From contig JBGAWE010000141.1 of the NCBI GenBank assembly GCA_044227705.1, positions 1 through 11,993 of the forward strand: a stretch of 11,993 bases of DNA, in the 5' to 3' direction. Both the position numbers and the translations under genes were made by a program. Positions 5,407 through 11,993 of the stretch are shown one piece after another. Every line of letters starts with the position of its first letter. Position 1 is the stretch's first letter. Origin of the DNA: JANOQP01 sp044227705. GTDB taxonomy: Bacteria; Bacteroidota; Bacteroidia; Chitinophagales; Saprospiraceae. The notes under the pieces were generated by a model, which made no database searches, was not told where the DNA came from, and worked only from the letters and a program-made list of their open reading frames with translations.

Positions 5407-6825
5407 TCAAACGGCCACGCGCCGAGCGTCGGCGGGCACCTGTTCGTCGTCGCCGACGAGGCGCGAGGCGGGGATGCTGAAAAAGAACGTCGTCCCCACG
5501 CCCGGCTCCGAGCGGAGCCAGATGTCGCCGCCGAGGGAGGCAACGATTTTTTTGCAGGTTGCCAGGCCGATGCCGCTGCCCTCGTAATCGCCCTTTCCGT
5601 GCAGCCGCTGGAAGATGGCGAAAACCTTCTCCTGAAACTCTGGCGCGATGCCGATGCCGTTGTCTCGGACACCGAAGACGGCCATGTCGCGGTCGAGTGC
5701 CCAGTTGACCTCCACGGTCGGCGGGAGGTTCTTTTTTCGGAACTTGATGGCGTTGCCGACGAGGTTCTGCAGCAGTTGGATGGCCTCCGTCTGCCGGGCG
5801 CGGATTTTGGGCAGCGTGCCGGCGATGACGTCCGCCCCGGCCTCCTCGATGCGCACCTTCAGGTTGTTTTTCACCAAAAAGACGACGTCGTTGAGATCGA
5901 CGGACTGTTCACCGTCGTCCCCATGTCCGATGCGCGAATAGAGGAGCAGGTCGTCGAGCATCCGCTGCATGCGCGAGACGCCGCTCGTGACAAACCCCAT
6001 GAACTCGGCGTGCTCGGGCGAGAGGCTCGGGCCGAGGCGGCGCTGGAGGAGGGTCGTGTACATCCCGATCATGCGCAGCGGTTCTTTCATATCATGGCTG
6101 GCGACGTAGGCGAAGGTCTCCAGCTCGGCGTTCGACTTTCGTAGCTGCTCGGAGATCTCGCCCAGCTTCTCGTTCTTCTCGGTCAGAAGGCGCTCCCTTT
6201 CTTTCAAAACCTCCTCGTTGGCCCGCAGGTCGCGGATGATTTCGTCCTGCCCGATGCGGAAGATGAACATCAGCGACACGACCACGAAAAACAGCAGGCT
6301 GTAGCTCACCCAGAAATAGGCGGGCGGGAGGCTACGAAGGTGCTCGCTCAACGACTGCGGCTCAACCAGTTCGCGCCGGAAGAGGTAGGCCGTGAAGACC
6401 TCCAGTGCCAGCAGCCACACAAAGCCGCTGGCCTTGTTGGAAAAAAGGATGGCGATGAGCGGCGTGAGGACGAGCCACAGGAGGTTGTCGGAATGAAGCC
6501 CGCCCGTCTCCATGATGGTCGGCACGAGCGAGATGGGGAAGCCGGCGGCCACGATGTTGCCTGAGATGGCGAGGCTGCCCCATTTTTTGAACACATACAT
6601 GCACCCCGCGATGAACACGAGGCCCATAAAGAGCGGCGCGTTTTCGGTCGGCGCAACGGTGAACGACAGGACGATGCTGATGAGGAGGAACGACTCGATG
6701 AACAGGTGCAGGCACGTCAGAATCCTTGCCTTGCGCAGCTCGTAGCTGGAAGCCTGCAGTTTGCTGTGGAGGAAGAGGCCGTCAAAAACGGCCCAAAATC
6801 GGCCCATCGGTAGTCGGATATTCAT
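5407..6825 (-). CDS. Membrane-bound sensor histidine kinase (six TM, HisKA-HATPase)
   Basis: This is a 472-residue sensor kinase. The N-terminal half has about six hydrophobic helices (about 36-56, 64-80, 85-104, 115-130, 134-149 and 169-190) with very short loops, so the signal is probably sensed in or at the membrane. A charged coiled coil (about 195-240) leads into the dimerisation/phosphotransfer helix FAYVASHDMKEPLRM with His244. The ATPase domain carries the N box NLVGNAIKFR (354-363), the G1 box DNGIGIAPEF (388-397), IFQRLHG (404-410) and the G2 box GSGIGLATCKKIV (416-428). All catalytic motifs look intact. SHDMKEPLR and FQRLHG resemble the bacteriophytochrome-type kinases common in Bacteroidota. 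No receiver or output domain is fused and no partner regulator is adjacent, so it is an orphan kinase. I took the ATG at 6825-6823. The open frame reaches 6975, but that extension is non-membrane-like and lies in the divergent spacer. Confidence 0.93.
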   Translation of the reverse strand: MNIRLPMGRFWAVFDGLFLHSKLQASSYELRKARILTCLHLFIESFLLISIVLSFTVAPTENAPLFMGLVFIAGCMYVFKKWGSLAISGNIVAAGFPISLVPTIMETGGLHSDNLLWLVLTPLIAILFSNKASGFVWLLALEVFTAYLFRRELVEPQSLSEHLRSLPPAYFWVSYSLLFFVVVSLMFIFRIGQDEIIRDLRANEEVLKERERLLTEKNEKLGEISEQLRKSNAELETFAYVASHDMKEPLRMIGMYTTLLQRRLGPSLSPEHAEFMGFVTSGVSRMQRMLDDLLLYSRIGHGDDGEQSVDLNDVVFLVKNNLKVRIEEAGADVIAGTLPKIRARQTEAIQLLQNLVGNAIKFRKKNLPPTVEVNWALDRDMAVFGVRDNGIGIAPEFQEKVFAIFQRLHGKGDYEGSGIGLATCKKIVASLGGDIWLRSEPGVGTTFFFSIPASRLVGDDEQVPADARRVAV

Positions 6826-7036
6826 TTTTTGAAATTGTTCCAAACACCTTGCCACAGATGGCAGCCACTCGACGGGTCGCGAGGAAACAAGGCCCTTCCG
6901 ACAAAATAGCCCATGAACCAGCGGAAAAGTCAGGTTGAACGGCAGGGATTGGGCAACACCGTCCACACACGGCAAGAAAAGGGCTTACTCAAACTCGGTC
7001 GTCTCAACGCGGCGGCTTGTCATCACCATTTCTGCG

Positions 7037-7066
7037 TTGTGAAAGTCCGGGTGAAGGGTAGTTTCG
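7037..7066 (+). promoter_or_regulatory. Candidate promoter of the YfiH-family gene
   Basis: TTG at 7037-7039 lies 19 bp before TAGTTTCG (7059-7066), which is one mismatch from the Bacteroidota -7 box TAnnTTTG. The ATG at 7075 follows 8 bp later, so any leader would be only a few bases. The rest of the 249 bp spacer between the divergent kinase and YfiH starts (6826-7074) shows no other clear signal. Confidence 0.4.
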
Positions 7067-7074
7067 CCCTCGCC

Positions 7075-7812
7075 ATGTTCCACAAACCATTGATTTTCAG
7101 CAACATCGACGGCCTCCTCGCCGTCGAGACCACACGGCTCGGGGGGGTCAGCCCTGCACCGTTCTCCTCGCTCAACCTCGGCCGCTCTTCGGGCGACGAG
7201 CCGGAAAACGTCATAGAGAACAAGCGGCTCTTGGCCGCTGCGCTCGGCGTGAAACCAGAGCAGTTCGTCACCGGCCATCAGGTTCACGGTGATGAAATCT
7301 GCGTCGTCGAAAAGCCGGGCAACTTCAACGGCTTCGACGCGAAAATCACCGACCGGCCAGGCCTCCTGCTCACCGTCACTGCCGCCGACTGCGTCCCGAC
7401 CCTCGTTTTTGACAAAAGGAACCGGGCCATCGCTGCCGTTCACGCGGGGTGGCGCGGCACCGTCGCCGGTCTAGTCGGCAAGACTGTTTTGAGGATGAAA
7501 AAGGAGTTCGGGACCTTGCCCGAAGACTGTCTCGCATGGGTCGGCACCTGCATCGGGGTGGAAGATTTCGAGGTCGGCAACGAGGTGGCCCGGCTGTTTT
7601 CGGGGGAGCACAAAGTTTGGGACGAGGCTCGCGGCAAGTACCGCGTCGATTTGAAGACCGCCAACCGCGACCAGTTGCTGCGCATCGGCGTGCCTGCCGG
7701 GCAGGTCGAGGTCAGCCGGTTTTCGACGGTCGGCGACAACGACCGGTTTTTCTCTTTTCGAAAAGAAGGGCCTGCAACGGGTCGTTTTTGGGGAGTGATT
7801 GGGATGGTTTGA
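7075..7812 (+). CDS. pgeF: YfiH/LACC1-family purine nucleoside phosphorylase-like protein (polyphenol oxidase family)
   Basis: This 245-residue protein belongs to the YfiH (DUF152) family. The family was first called multicopper polyphenol oxidase or laccase. Members are now known to act on purine nucleosides (adenosine/inosine phosphorolysis and deamination), and PgeF of E. coli edits peptidoglycan precursors. The zinc/catalytic residues are present: His71 in GHQVHG (67-72), Cys106 in TAADCVP (102-108) and His123 in AVHAGWRGT (121-129). VGTCIG (156-161) and the C-terminal DRFFSFRKEGPATGR (223-237) are also family landmarks. The start at 7075 gives the normal length. An upstream extension to 6913 has no similarity and would run through the promoter. 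Together with guaA and purB it gives the window three purine-related genes, but they are not in one operon. A strong terminator follows. Confidence 0.9.
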   Translation: MFHKPLIFSNIDGLLAVETTRLGGVSPAPFSSLNLGRSSGDEPENVIENKRLLAAALGVKPEQFVTGHQVHGDEICVVEKPGNFNGFDAKITDRPGLLLTVTAADCVPTLVFDKRNRAIAAVHAGWRGTVAGLVGKTVLRMKKEFGTLPEDCLAWVGTCIGVEDFEVGNEVARLFSGEHKVWDEARGKYRVDLKTANRDQLLRIGVPAGQVEVSRFSTVGDNDRFFSFRKEGPATGRFWGVIGMV

Positions 7813-7822
7813 GGCTTACAGC

Positions 7823-7882
7823 GCACCGACAAAAACAGAAGGGGCACGGATTGTACAACCCGTGCCCCTTCTGTTTTGGTGC
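7823..7882. terminator. Bidirectional intrinsic terminator between convergent genes
   Basis: A perfect 18 bp inverted repeat (7832-7849 with 7860-7877) surrounds a 10-nt loop. The arms start with AAAACAG and end with CTGTTTT, so each strand has T's at the 3' side of the stem. GCACC (7823-7827) and GGTGC (7878-7882) can extend the stem past a 4-nt bulge. It sits 10 bp after the YfiH stop and 10 bp before the stop of the giant protein on the other strand, and can serve both. Confidence 0.92.
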
Positions 7883-7892
7883 ACCGAAACGC

Positions 7893-9209
7893 TTACCTCA
7901 CAAGCGTCACCGACCCTTTCAGCAGTTTCGTCTTGTGATCGCAGAGCTGCACTTCCGCCACCCACGCGAAGGCCGCCGGGGGGAGCACATTCCCGTTGAA
8001 AGTGCCGTCCCAGCCGAAGTCCGCGTCGAAGGGCGAACGGTCTTTTTGCTCGAAAAGAAGGCTCCCGTTCCGGTCGTAGACGCGCAAACTGACCACCTTT
8101 TGGATTTTCGGGTGGGCGTAAATTTTGAAGACGCCGTTGTCCGCCGAGCCTGGCTTGAACACGTTCGGCGCATAGATCGGCGGCTCGTCGCGCACCAAGA
8201 TGCGCATCGATGCCGAGGCGCGGCAGCCGTTCCCGTCCGTGATTTTGATGGCGAAATCGCCGTGTTTTTCAGGCTTTGCCCAAAAATCCTGCGTCGTCAC
8301 GCCGGGAATCGGGTGGGTCTCATAGAGCCATTGCCACGAAATCGAGTCCACGCCACCGCTGATGACGGGCGAGAGGAATACCGAGTCGCCACACCAAATG
8401 GCCGTGTCGCCGCGCAGCTCGACGGTGAGCGGCGGCGGGTCGGTCAGCTCGACGTTCCGCTCGGTCGAGCAGCCGTCCTTGTCCGTGATGACGAGGTTGA
8501 AAACGCCGGGGGCGAGGGCCGAGAACTTCTTGGCAAAGCCCGCCGTGCCGCCGTTCATCGAGATTTTCAGCGGGGGCGAACCGCCCTCGATGCTGTCGAT
8601 TCTTATCAAACCGTCTGTCCGGCCGTGACAGCTCGGGTCGTCGGCGGTGATGAAAACGTCGGTGATGTAGTTCTGCGAGGCCATGACCTCCGCCTCGTCT
8701 GTGCCGGTGCAGCCGGTCAGCGGGTCGGTCGCGGTGAGGAGGTAGAGGCCCGGCTCGGCGACGTCGAACTGGTCGGCCGTCGGGTCGGCGATGAAGGCGT
8801 TGTGGCTCGTTTCAACCCAAAGGAGTGTCGCCCCGTCTTTGCCGTTGAGCGAGCTGCCGAGGATGGTCGATGGCTGGTCGCAGGTCAGCACGAAGTCTTG
8901 CCCGGCGATGGCGGTCGGGGTTTTGCCCATCGTCACGGCGACGGTCGCCGCGTCGCCCGGGCAGCCCGCGACGCCGAGGATTTCATACTTGAAAACATAG
9001 TCGCCCGGCGGCAGCCCGGCCAGTTTCAGGCTGGCGGCGGCCGCGTCGAACAACCCGACCGGGGCCGGTTTCGTGGAAACATCCTTCCAAAATCCGCCCG
9101 CATCCTCGCCGGTCAAAATCGTCGAGAGGGAGACGGTCGTCGTCTGGTCTTGACAAAAAACAGAGGCCCCGGCCGTCGCCCCCGCGTCGGGCGAGTCAAC
9201 GATGGTCAA
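7893..9209 (-). CDS. C-terminal part of giant surface protein: beta-sandwich modules, SprB repeat, gliding-motility C-terminal domain (frame-split)
   Basis: This 438-codon frame carries the C terminus of the large secreted protein that continues at 9206-11993. In order it holds three parts. First come beta-sandwich modules with paired Cys (about 1-180), including GCPGDAATVAVTM (82-94). Second is a SprB-type repeat (about 190-260, from DPSCHGRTDGLIRI to NLVITDKDGC). Third, after an Ig/PKD-like module, is the terminal domain (about 345-438) beginning YAPNVFKPGSADNGVFKI, with VYDRNGSLLFEQ and FGWDGTFNG. That domain is the gliding-motility-associated/CHU_C type used for export and surface attachment by the type IX secretion system. 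The only start available at the junction is TTG at 9209-9207, overlapping the upstream stop as TTGA. There is no signal peptide and the frame begins inside a domain. I therefore read it as the displaced tail of one gene, not an independent gene. Translational coupling is the less likely alternative. Confidence 0.85.
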   Translation of the reverse strand: MTIVDSPDAGATAGASVFCQDQTTTVSLSTILTGEDAGGFWKDVSTKPAPVGLFDAAAASLKLAGLPPGDYVFKYEILGVAGCPGDAATVAVTMGKTPTAIAGQDFVLTCDQPSTILGSSLNGKDGATLLWVETSHNAFIADPTADQFDVAEPGLYLLTATDPLTGCTGTDEAEVMASQNYITDVFITADDPSCHGRTDGLIRIDSIEGGSPPLKISMNGGTAGFAKKFSALAPGVFNLVITDKDGCSTERNVELTDPPPLTVELRGDTAIWCGDSVFLSPVISGGVDSISWQWLYETHPIPGVTTQDFWAKPEKHGDFAIKITDGNGCRASASMRILVRDEPPIYAPNVFKPGSADNGVFKIYAHPKIQKVVSLRVYDRNGSLLFEQKDRSPFDADFGWDGTFNGNVLPPAAFAWVAEVQLCDHKTKLLKGSVTLVR

Positions 9210-9212
9210 AAA
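9206..9212 (-). other. Frame junction at a five-T run splitting the giant protein gene
   Basis: On the coding strand the sequence reads GAA ACT TTT TGA. One additional T, or one T read twice, turns it into GAA ACT TTT TTG ACC ATC and joins both frames as AETF-LTIVD. The homopolymer is at 9212-9208. The repeated module downstream has the same strand without interruption (DAATVAVTM), so the joined reading is the ancestral one. A sequencing or assembly indel, a phase-variable tract, a real disabling mutation or ribosomal/polymerase slippage could all give this picture. Confidence 0.8.
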
Positions 9213-11993
9213 GTTTCAGCAGAGGAACTCGGGCAGTTCGGCGGCAGCGTCCCCGAGAGTTGATAGGCGACGGTGTAGCTCCCTTGCTTCCCGGCCGGGT
9301 CAAATTGGCCGTTCGCCAACGGGATTTGACCCGAAACACCCGGCCCGGCCGTCAAAACCCAGCTTCCCGGCGCGACGCCCGCGCATTCGAGACTTGTCAA
9401 ATCAAAAGGCGACGTGGCCGCGCTGCACAGGCTGGCCGTCGGCGGGTTCGTGCAGACGAAGGGGCAGCAGTCGAGCACTTTCACAAATACGGTGTCGCGC
9501 ACCGGCAGGCAGGGCGCGACGGCGTTCGTCGTCGCCACAAAACGGAAGGTGCCGACCGGCCAGCCCGTGAAATCCTTCGCCGTCCACGCTCCGGGCGGGG
9601 CGGGCGCGTCGAGGCTCGTCCAGTTCGGGCTGGGGTCGCCCGCCGTGACGAGGGCGTTGAAATCCAGCACGGCCGGTTGGCTACTGGCGAAGTTGCAGAC
9701 GTCGACCTGCTTTTTGACGGTGAAGACCGTCTGTACGTCCACCGCGACGACCACCGACGTGTCGGCCCCGCAACCGGCCGTCGAGTCGGAGACGAGCAGC
9801 CGGTATTTTGTCGAGGAAAAATTGGGCGTTCCGGGCGGGACATAGCTCGCCGAGGTCGCGCCGGGGATGCTCTGCCACAAGCCGTTCGGCTGTTGCACCT
9901 GCCATTGATAGGTGATGGAAATGCCGCCCCCGGCCGTCGCGGTCAGCGGTTGATTTCCCCCGAAGCACTCGGAAATCGGCAGCGGCTCCGCCGAAATCGC
10001 CGCTTTCGGGTGCAAAACCACTTTCGCCGCCGTCGATGTGGCCGAGGCGCAGCCCGAGGCCGCGGACGAGGCTATGAGTTGGTAAAAGACCGTCCCGGCT
10101 GTGCCGAGCGGCGGGTTGAACGTCGGTTGTGTGGCCCCGGCGACGTTTGCCCAGCCGCCCGTTCCCGTCGGCGAGGATTGCCATTGGAAGCTCGTCGCAA
10201 CGCCGCCCGTCGCGCCGCCGGTCAATGTCAAGTTGCCGCCGATGCAGCCCTCATAGTCCTTCGGCTGCGTCGAAATGGCGGGGTCGGCCACCACCTGGAC
10301 CGCCGCGACGGGCGACGTGTCCTTGCAAAAACCGTTGGCCGAGGAGAGGACGACTTGATAATAGCTCGTCCCGACCGCCGCGCCGCTGGGGCTGAAAGTG
10401 TTTCCGTTCGCCCCGTTTATATTAGTGAAAGGCCCGTTTTGGCTTGCCGAGCTTTGCCATTGGAGGTTCCCGCTGACTGTCGAGACGCTCAAAGTCTGGC
10501 TGCCGCCGAGGCATTCCACGACATCAGCAGGCACCGTCGTGAAGCTGACAGCCGGGTCGATGTTGACCGTCACCGCCTGCGAGATGGTCGAGCCGCAGCC
10601 CTGTCCGTCGGCGCTGAAAATGACTCGGTAGAAGTAGTTGCCCACCGCGCCCGTCGGCGTGTAGGTCGAGCCCGTCGCGCCCGGAACGTCCATGAAGGGC
10701 TGGCTGCCCGAGGTCGTCACCTGCCACTGGTAGCTCGTCGTGCCGAGGCCACCCGCCGTGCCGACGGTCAGCGCCAGGGCCATCCCCTCGCAGCCTGCGT
10801 AGCCGACAGGGTCGGCCGTGATGGAGACGTTCGGGGCGATTTGGGCAGCGGCCACGTCGGTCGTGTCCTGGCAAAAGCCGTCCTCCGATTTCACGATGAG
10901 CCGGTAATACGTCGTCCCGGCCGCCCCTGAACTGGGGGTGAACGGGATGGCCGTCGCGCCTGCCACGTCGGCAAAGGGGCCGGTCGGGTTGGCCGCGCTC
11001 TGCCATTGGAGAGCGAGCAGGCCCGAGCCAGTGGCCAGCGCGGTCATCTGGTCGCCGCCTCCGACGCACTCGAAGACGGGCGCCGGTTGCATGGTGATGG
11101 TCACCGTGCCGTCGAGCGTGACGGTCGCCACCTGCGAGGTCGCGGCGGCGCACCCGCTGCCCGCCGCCCCATTGACGACGAGCTGGAAGAACTGGCTCCC
11201 CGGCGTGTTCGGCACGGCATAGGTGGCCGCCGTCGCGCCTCCGATGTCGGTGAAAGGCCCGCCCGCCGCCGCCGAGCTTTGCCATTGAAAAACAAGCGGA
11301 GCGAGGCCGCCGGTGGCCGTCGCCGAGAGCGAGACGGGGTTGCCGAGGCAGCCCGAGTAGCCGACCGGCTGCGCCGAAATCGCCACGTCGGGCACGATTT
11401 GAGCAGCGGCGACATCGGTCGTGTCTTTGCAAAAACCGTTTGGCGAGCTGATTATCAACCTGAAATAAGCCTGGCCGGGAATCGTCGATGGCGGTGTCAG
11501 GACTGCCGCCGTCGCGCCGTTCACGTTGACAAACGGCCCGTTTTGATTGGCCGAGCTTTGCCATTGATAGGTCAAGGCCCCGGAGCCGGTGGCTGTCGGC
11601 GAAAAGGCGTCCGTCCCGCCGACACATTCAGCAACCGGCAGCGGCTGGGCCGTTATGCTCACCTGCCCGTCCAAAACCACGTTCGCCACCTGTGACGTGA
11701 CGGCCGGGCAGCCGCTCCCCGCCGCCGGGCTTATCACGACTTGATAGAACTGGCTTCCCGCCGTGTTCGGAGCGGTGAAGGTTGAGGCTGTCGCGCCGCC
11801 GATGTCGGTAAAAGGCCCGCCCGCCGCGTTCGAGCTTTGCCATTGATAGTTGAGCGTGGCCGCGCCGCCGCTCGCCGTCGCAGAGAGGGTCACGGGGTTG
11901 CCGAGGCAGCCCGAATAGCCGACCGGCTGCGCCGTGATGGTGGTGTTTTGAGAGATTTTGGCCGAAACGACGATGGAAGTATCGGCGCAGCCG
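9206..11993 (-). CDS. Giant Ig-like repeat surface protein, N-terminal part in window (start beyond right edge)
   Basis: The frame is open from the right edge to a TGA at 9208-9206, with 928 complete codons in view. The true start and the expected signal peptide lie outside the window. Eight tandem Ig-like units of about 93 aa alternate between two types, and a ninth unit's end is at the edge. Each unit has a Trp-centred strand (QWQSS) and two Cys, one near the start (YSGCLGN or ECVGG) and one near the end (GSGC or NGFCKDT), likely a disulfide. After the repeats come two different beta-sandwich modules (9206-9727), rich in Cys and ending NCPSSSAETF. There the frame stops in the middle of a strand that continues in the 7893-9209 frame. 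The protein is low in Lys and rich in Gly, Ala, Thr and Ser, as expected of a secreted adhesin. Role inferred: surface attachment or gliding via type IX secretion. The ligand is unknown. Confidence 0.88.
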   Translation of the reverse strand, partial: GCADTSIVVSAKISQNTTITAQPVGYSGCLGNPVTLSATASGGAATLNYQWQSSNAAGGPFTDIGGATASTFTAPNTAGSQFYQVVISPAAGSGCPAVTSQVANVVLDGQVSITAQPLPVAECVGGTDAFSPTATGSGALTYQWQSSANQNGPFVNVNGATAAVLTPPSTIPGQAYFRLIISSPNGFCKDTTDVAAAQIVPDVAISAQPVGYSGCLGNPVSLSATATGGLAPLVFQWQSSAAAGGPFTDIGGATAATYAVPNTPGSQFFQLVVNGAAGSGCAAATSQVATVTLDGTVTITMQPAPVFECVGGGDQMTALATGSGLLALQWQSAANPTGPFADVAGATAIPFTPSSGAAGTTYYRLIVKSEDGFCQDTTDVAAAQIAPNVSITADPVGYAGCEGMALALTVGTAGGLGTTSYQWQVTTSGSQPFMDVPGATGSTYTPTGAVGNYFYRVIFSADGQGCGSTISQAVTVNIDPAVSFTTVPADVVECLGGSQTLSVSTVSGNLQWQSSASQNGPFTNINGANGNTFSPSGAAVGTSYYQVVLSSANGFCKDTSPVAAVQVVADPAISTQPKDYEGCIGGNLTLTGGATGGVATSFQWQSSPTGTGGWANVAGATQPTFNPPLGTAGTVFYQLIASSAASGCASATSTAAKVVLHPKAAISAEPLPISECFGGNQPLTATAGGGISITYQWQVQQPNGLWQSIPGATSASYVPPGTPNFSSTKYRLLVSDSTAGCGADTSVVVAVDVQTVFTVKKQVDVCNFASSQPAVLDFNALVTAGDPSPNWTSLDAPAPPGAWTAKDFTGWPVGTFRFVATTNAVAPCLPVRDTVFVKVLDCCPFVCTNPPTASLCSAATSPFDLTSLECAGVAPGSWVLTAGPGVSGQIPLANGQFDPAGKQGSYTVAYQLSGTLPPNCPSSSAETF
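9728..11993 (-). repeat. Array of eight alternating Ig-like repeat units (A-B dimers)
   Basis: In coding order the units are: end of a B unit at 11945-11992; A1 11666-11944; B1 11387-11665; A2 11108-11386; B2 10829-11107; A3 10553-10828; B3 10283-10552; A4 10007-10282; B4 9728-10006. Six of the eight are exactly 279 bp or within 3 bp of it. Type A starts QPVGYSGCLGN and has GGPFTDIGGATA. Type B starts QPxPVxECVGG and ends NGFCKDTTDVAAAQI. Resemblance is highest between A1 and A2 and between B1 and B2, and falls toward the C-terminal side. At DNA level 11334-11376 and 11892-11934 match at 42 of 43 positions exactly 558 bp apart, that is, one A-B dimer. Confidence 0.88.

Noticed and set aside
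6826..6975. Longer start for the histidine kinase
   Set aside because: The extra 50 residues are not membrane-like and have no kinase similarity, and the region lies in the divergent spacer. The shorter start gives a normal topology.
7449..9263. 604-codon open frame on the + strand
   Set aside because: It lies antisense to the giant protein's C-terminal part and overlaps the YfiH gene and the bidirectional terminator. Its translation is Arg/Gly-rich low-complexity with no recognisable domain, as expected of a shadow frame in GC-rich DNA.
9260..10930. 556-codon open frame on the + strand
   Set aside because: It is antisense to the Ig-like repeat array. Composition is dominated by Arg, Ala and Gly with no domain, and it only follows from the repeat codon bias.
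9728..11993. CRISPR array or tandem non-coding repeats
   Set aside because: The periodicity is 270-279 bp, keeps the reading frame and encodes Ig-like domains. There are no short identical repeats with unique spacers.

Overview
This window reads as a GC-rich chromosomal segment of a member of the Bacteroidota, possibly a Saprospiria- or Chitinophagia-like lineage (the class is a guess). Four things support this. A giant secreted Ig-like protein ends in a gliding-motility/type IX secretion C-terminal domain. A futalosine hydrolase of the menaquinone pathway is present. Candidate promoters resemble the TTG...TAnnTTTG pattern of this phylum. Shine-Dalgarno sequences are absent in front of most starts. 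There is no phage, transposase, CRISPR array, tRNA or rRNA.

Layout. Positions 1-837 (-) hold the N-terminal 279 codons of GMP synthase (guaA). A 190 bp divergent spacer follows, carrying a strong palindrome. Positions 1028-1456 (+) encode a stand-alone receiver domain with His in place of the phospho-accepting Asp, followed by an intrinsic terminator. Positions 1583-3046 (+) hold futalosine hydrolase (mqnB) and a lipoprotein-type Mn/Fe superoxide dismutase, 12 bp apart and probably co-transcribed. After an intergenic inverted-repeat element comes adenylosuccinate lyase (purB, 3142-4473 +), which runs tail-to-tail into a small DUF486 membrane protein (4476-4844 -). A secreted glyoxalase-fold (VOC) protein (4951-5394 +) runs tail-to-tail into a six-TM hybrid-free sensor histidine kinase (5407-6825 -). 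A YfiH/LACC1-type protein (7075-7812 +) ends at a perfect 18 bp bidirectional terminator.

From 7893 to the right edge (-) lies one very large surface/secreted protein. It has at least eight alternating Ig-like repeats of about 93 aa (types A and B), further beta-sandwich modules, a SprB-type repeat and a gliding-motility C-terminal domain. In this sequence it is split into two frames at a run of five T's (coding strand). The two pieces overlap by 4 nt, and the internal repeat structure shows that they were once one reading frame.

Functional picture. The left part is ordinary housekeeping: two purine-biosynthesis genes (guaA, purB), a purine-nucleoside phosphorylase-like enzyme (YfiH), menaquinone synthesis and oxidative defence. 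An orphan membrane kinase and an orphan degenerate receiver sit in the same neighbourhood without obvious partners. The right part is the accessory, fast-evolving surface protein. I see no convincing evidence of a wholly new multi-gene system. The most notable items are the frame-split repeat protein, the pseudo-receiver and the two dispersed-looking palindromic elements.
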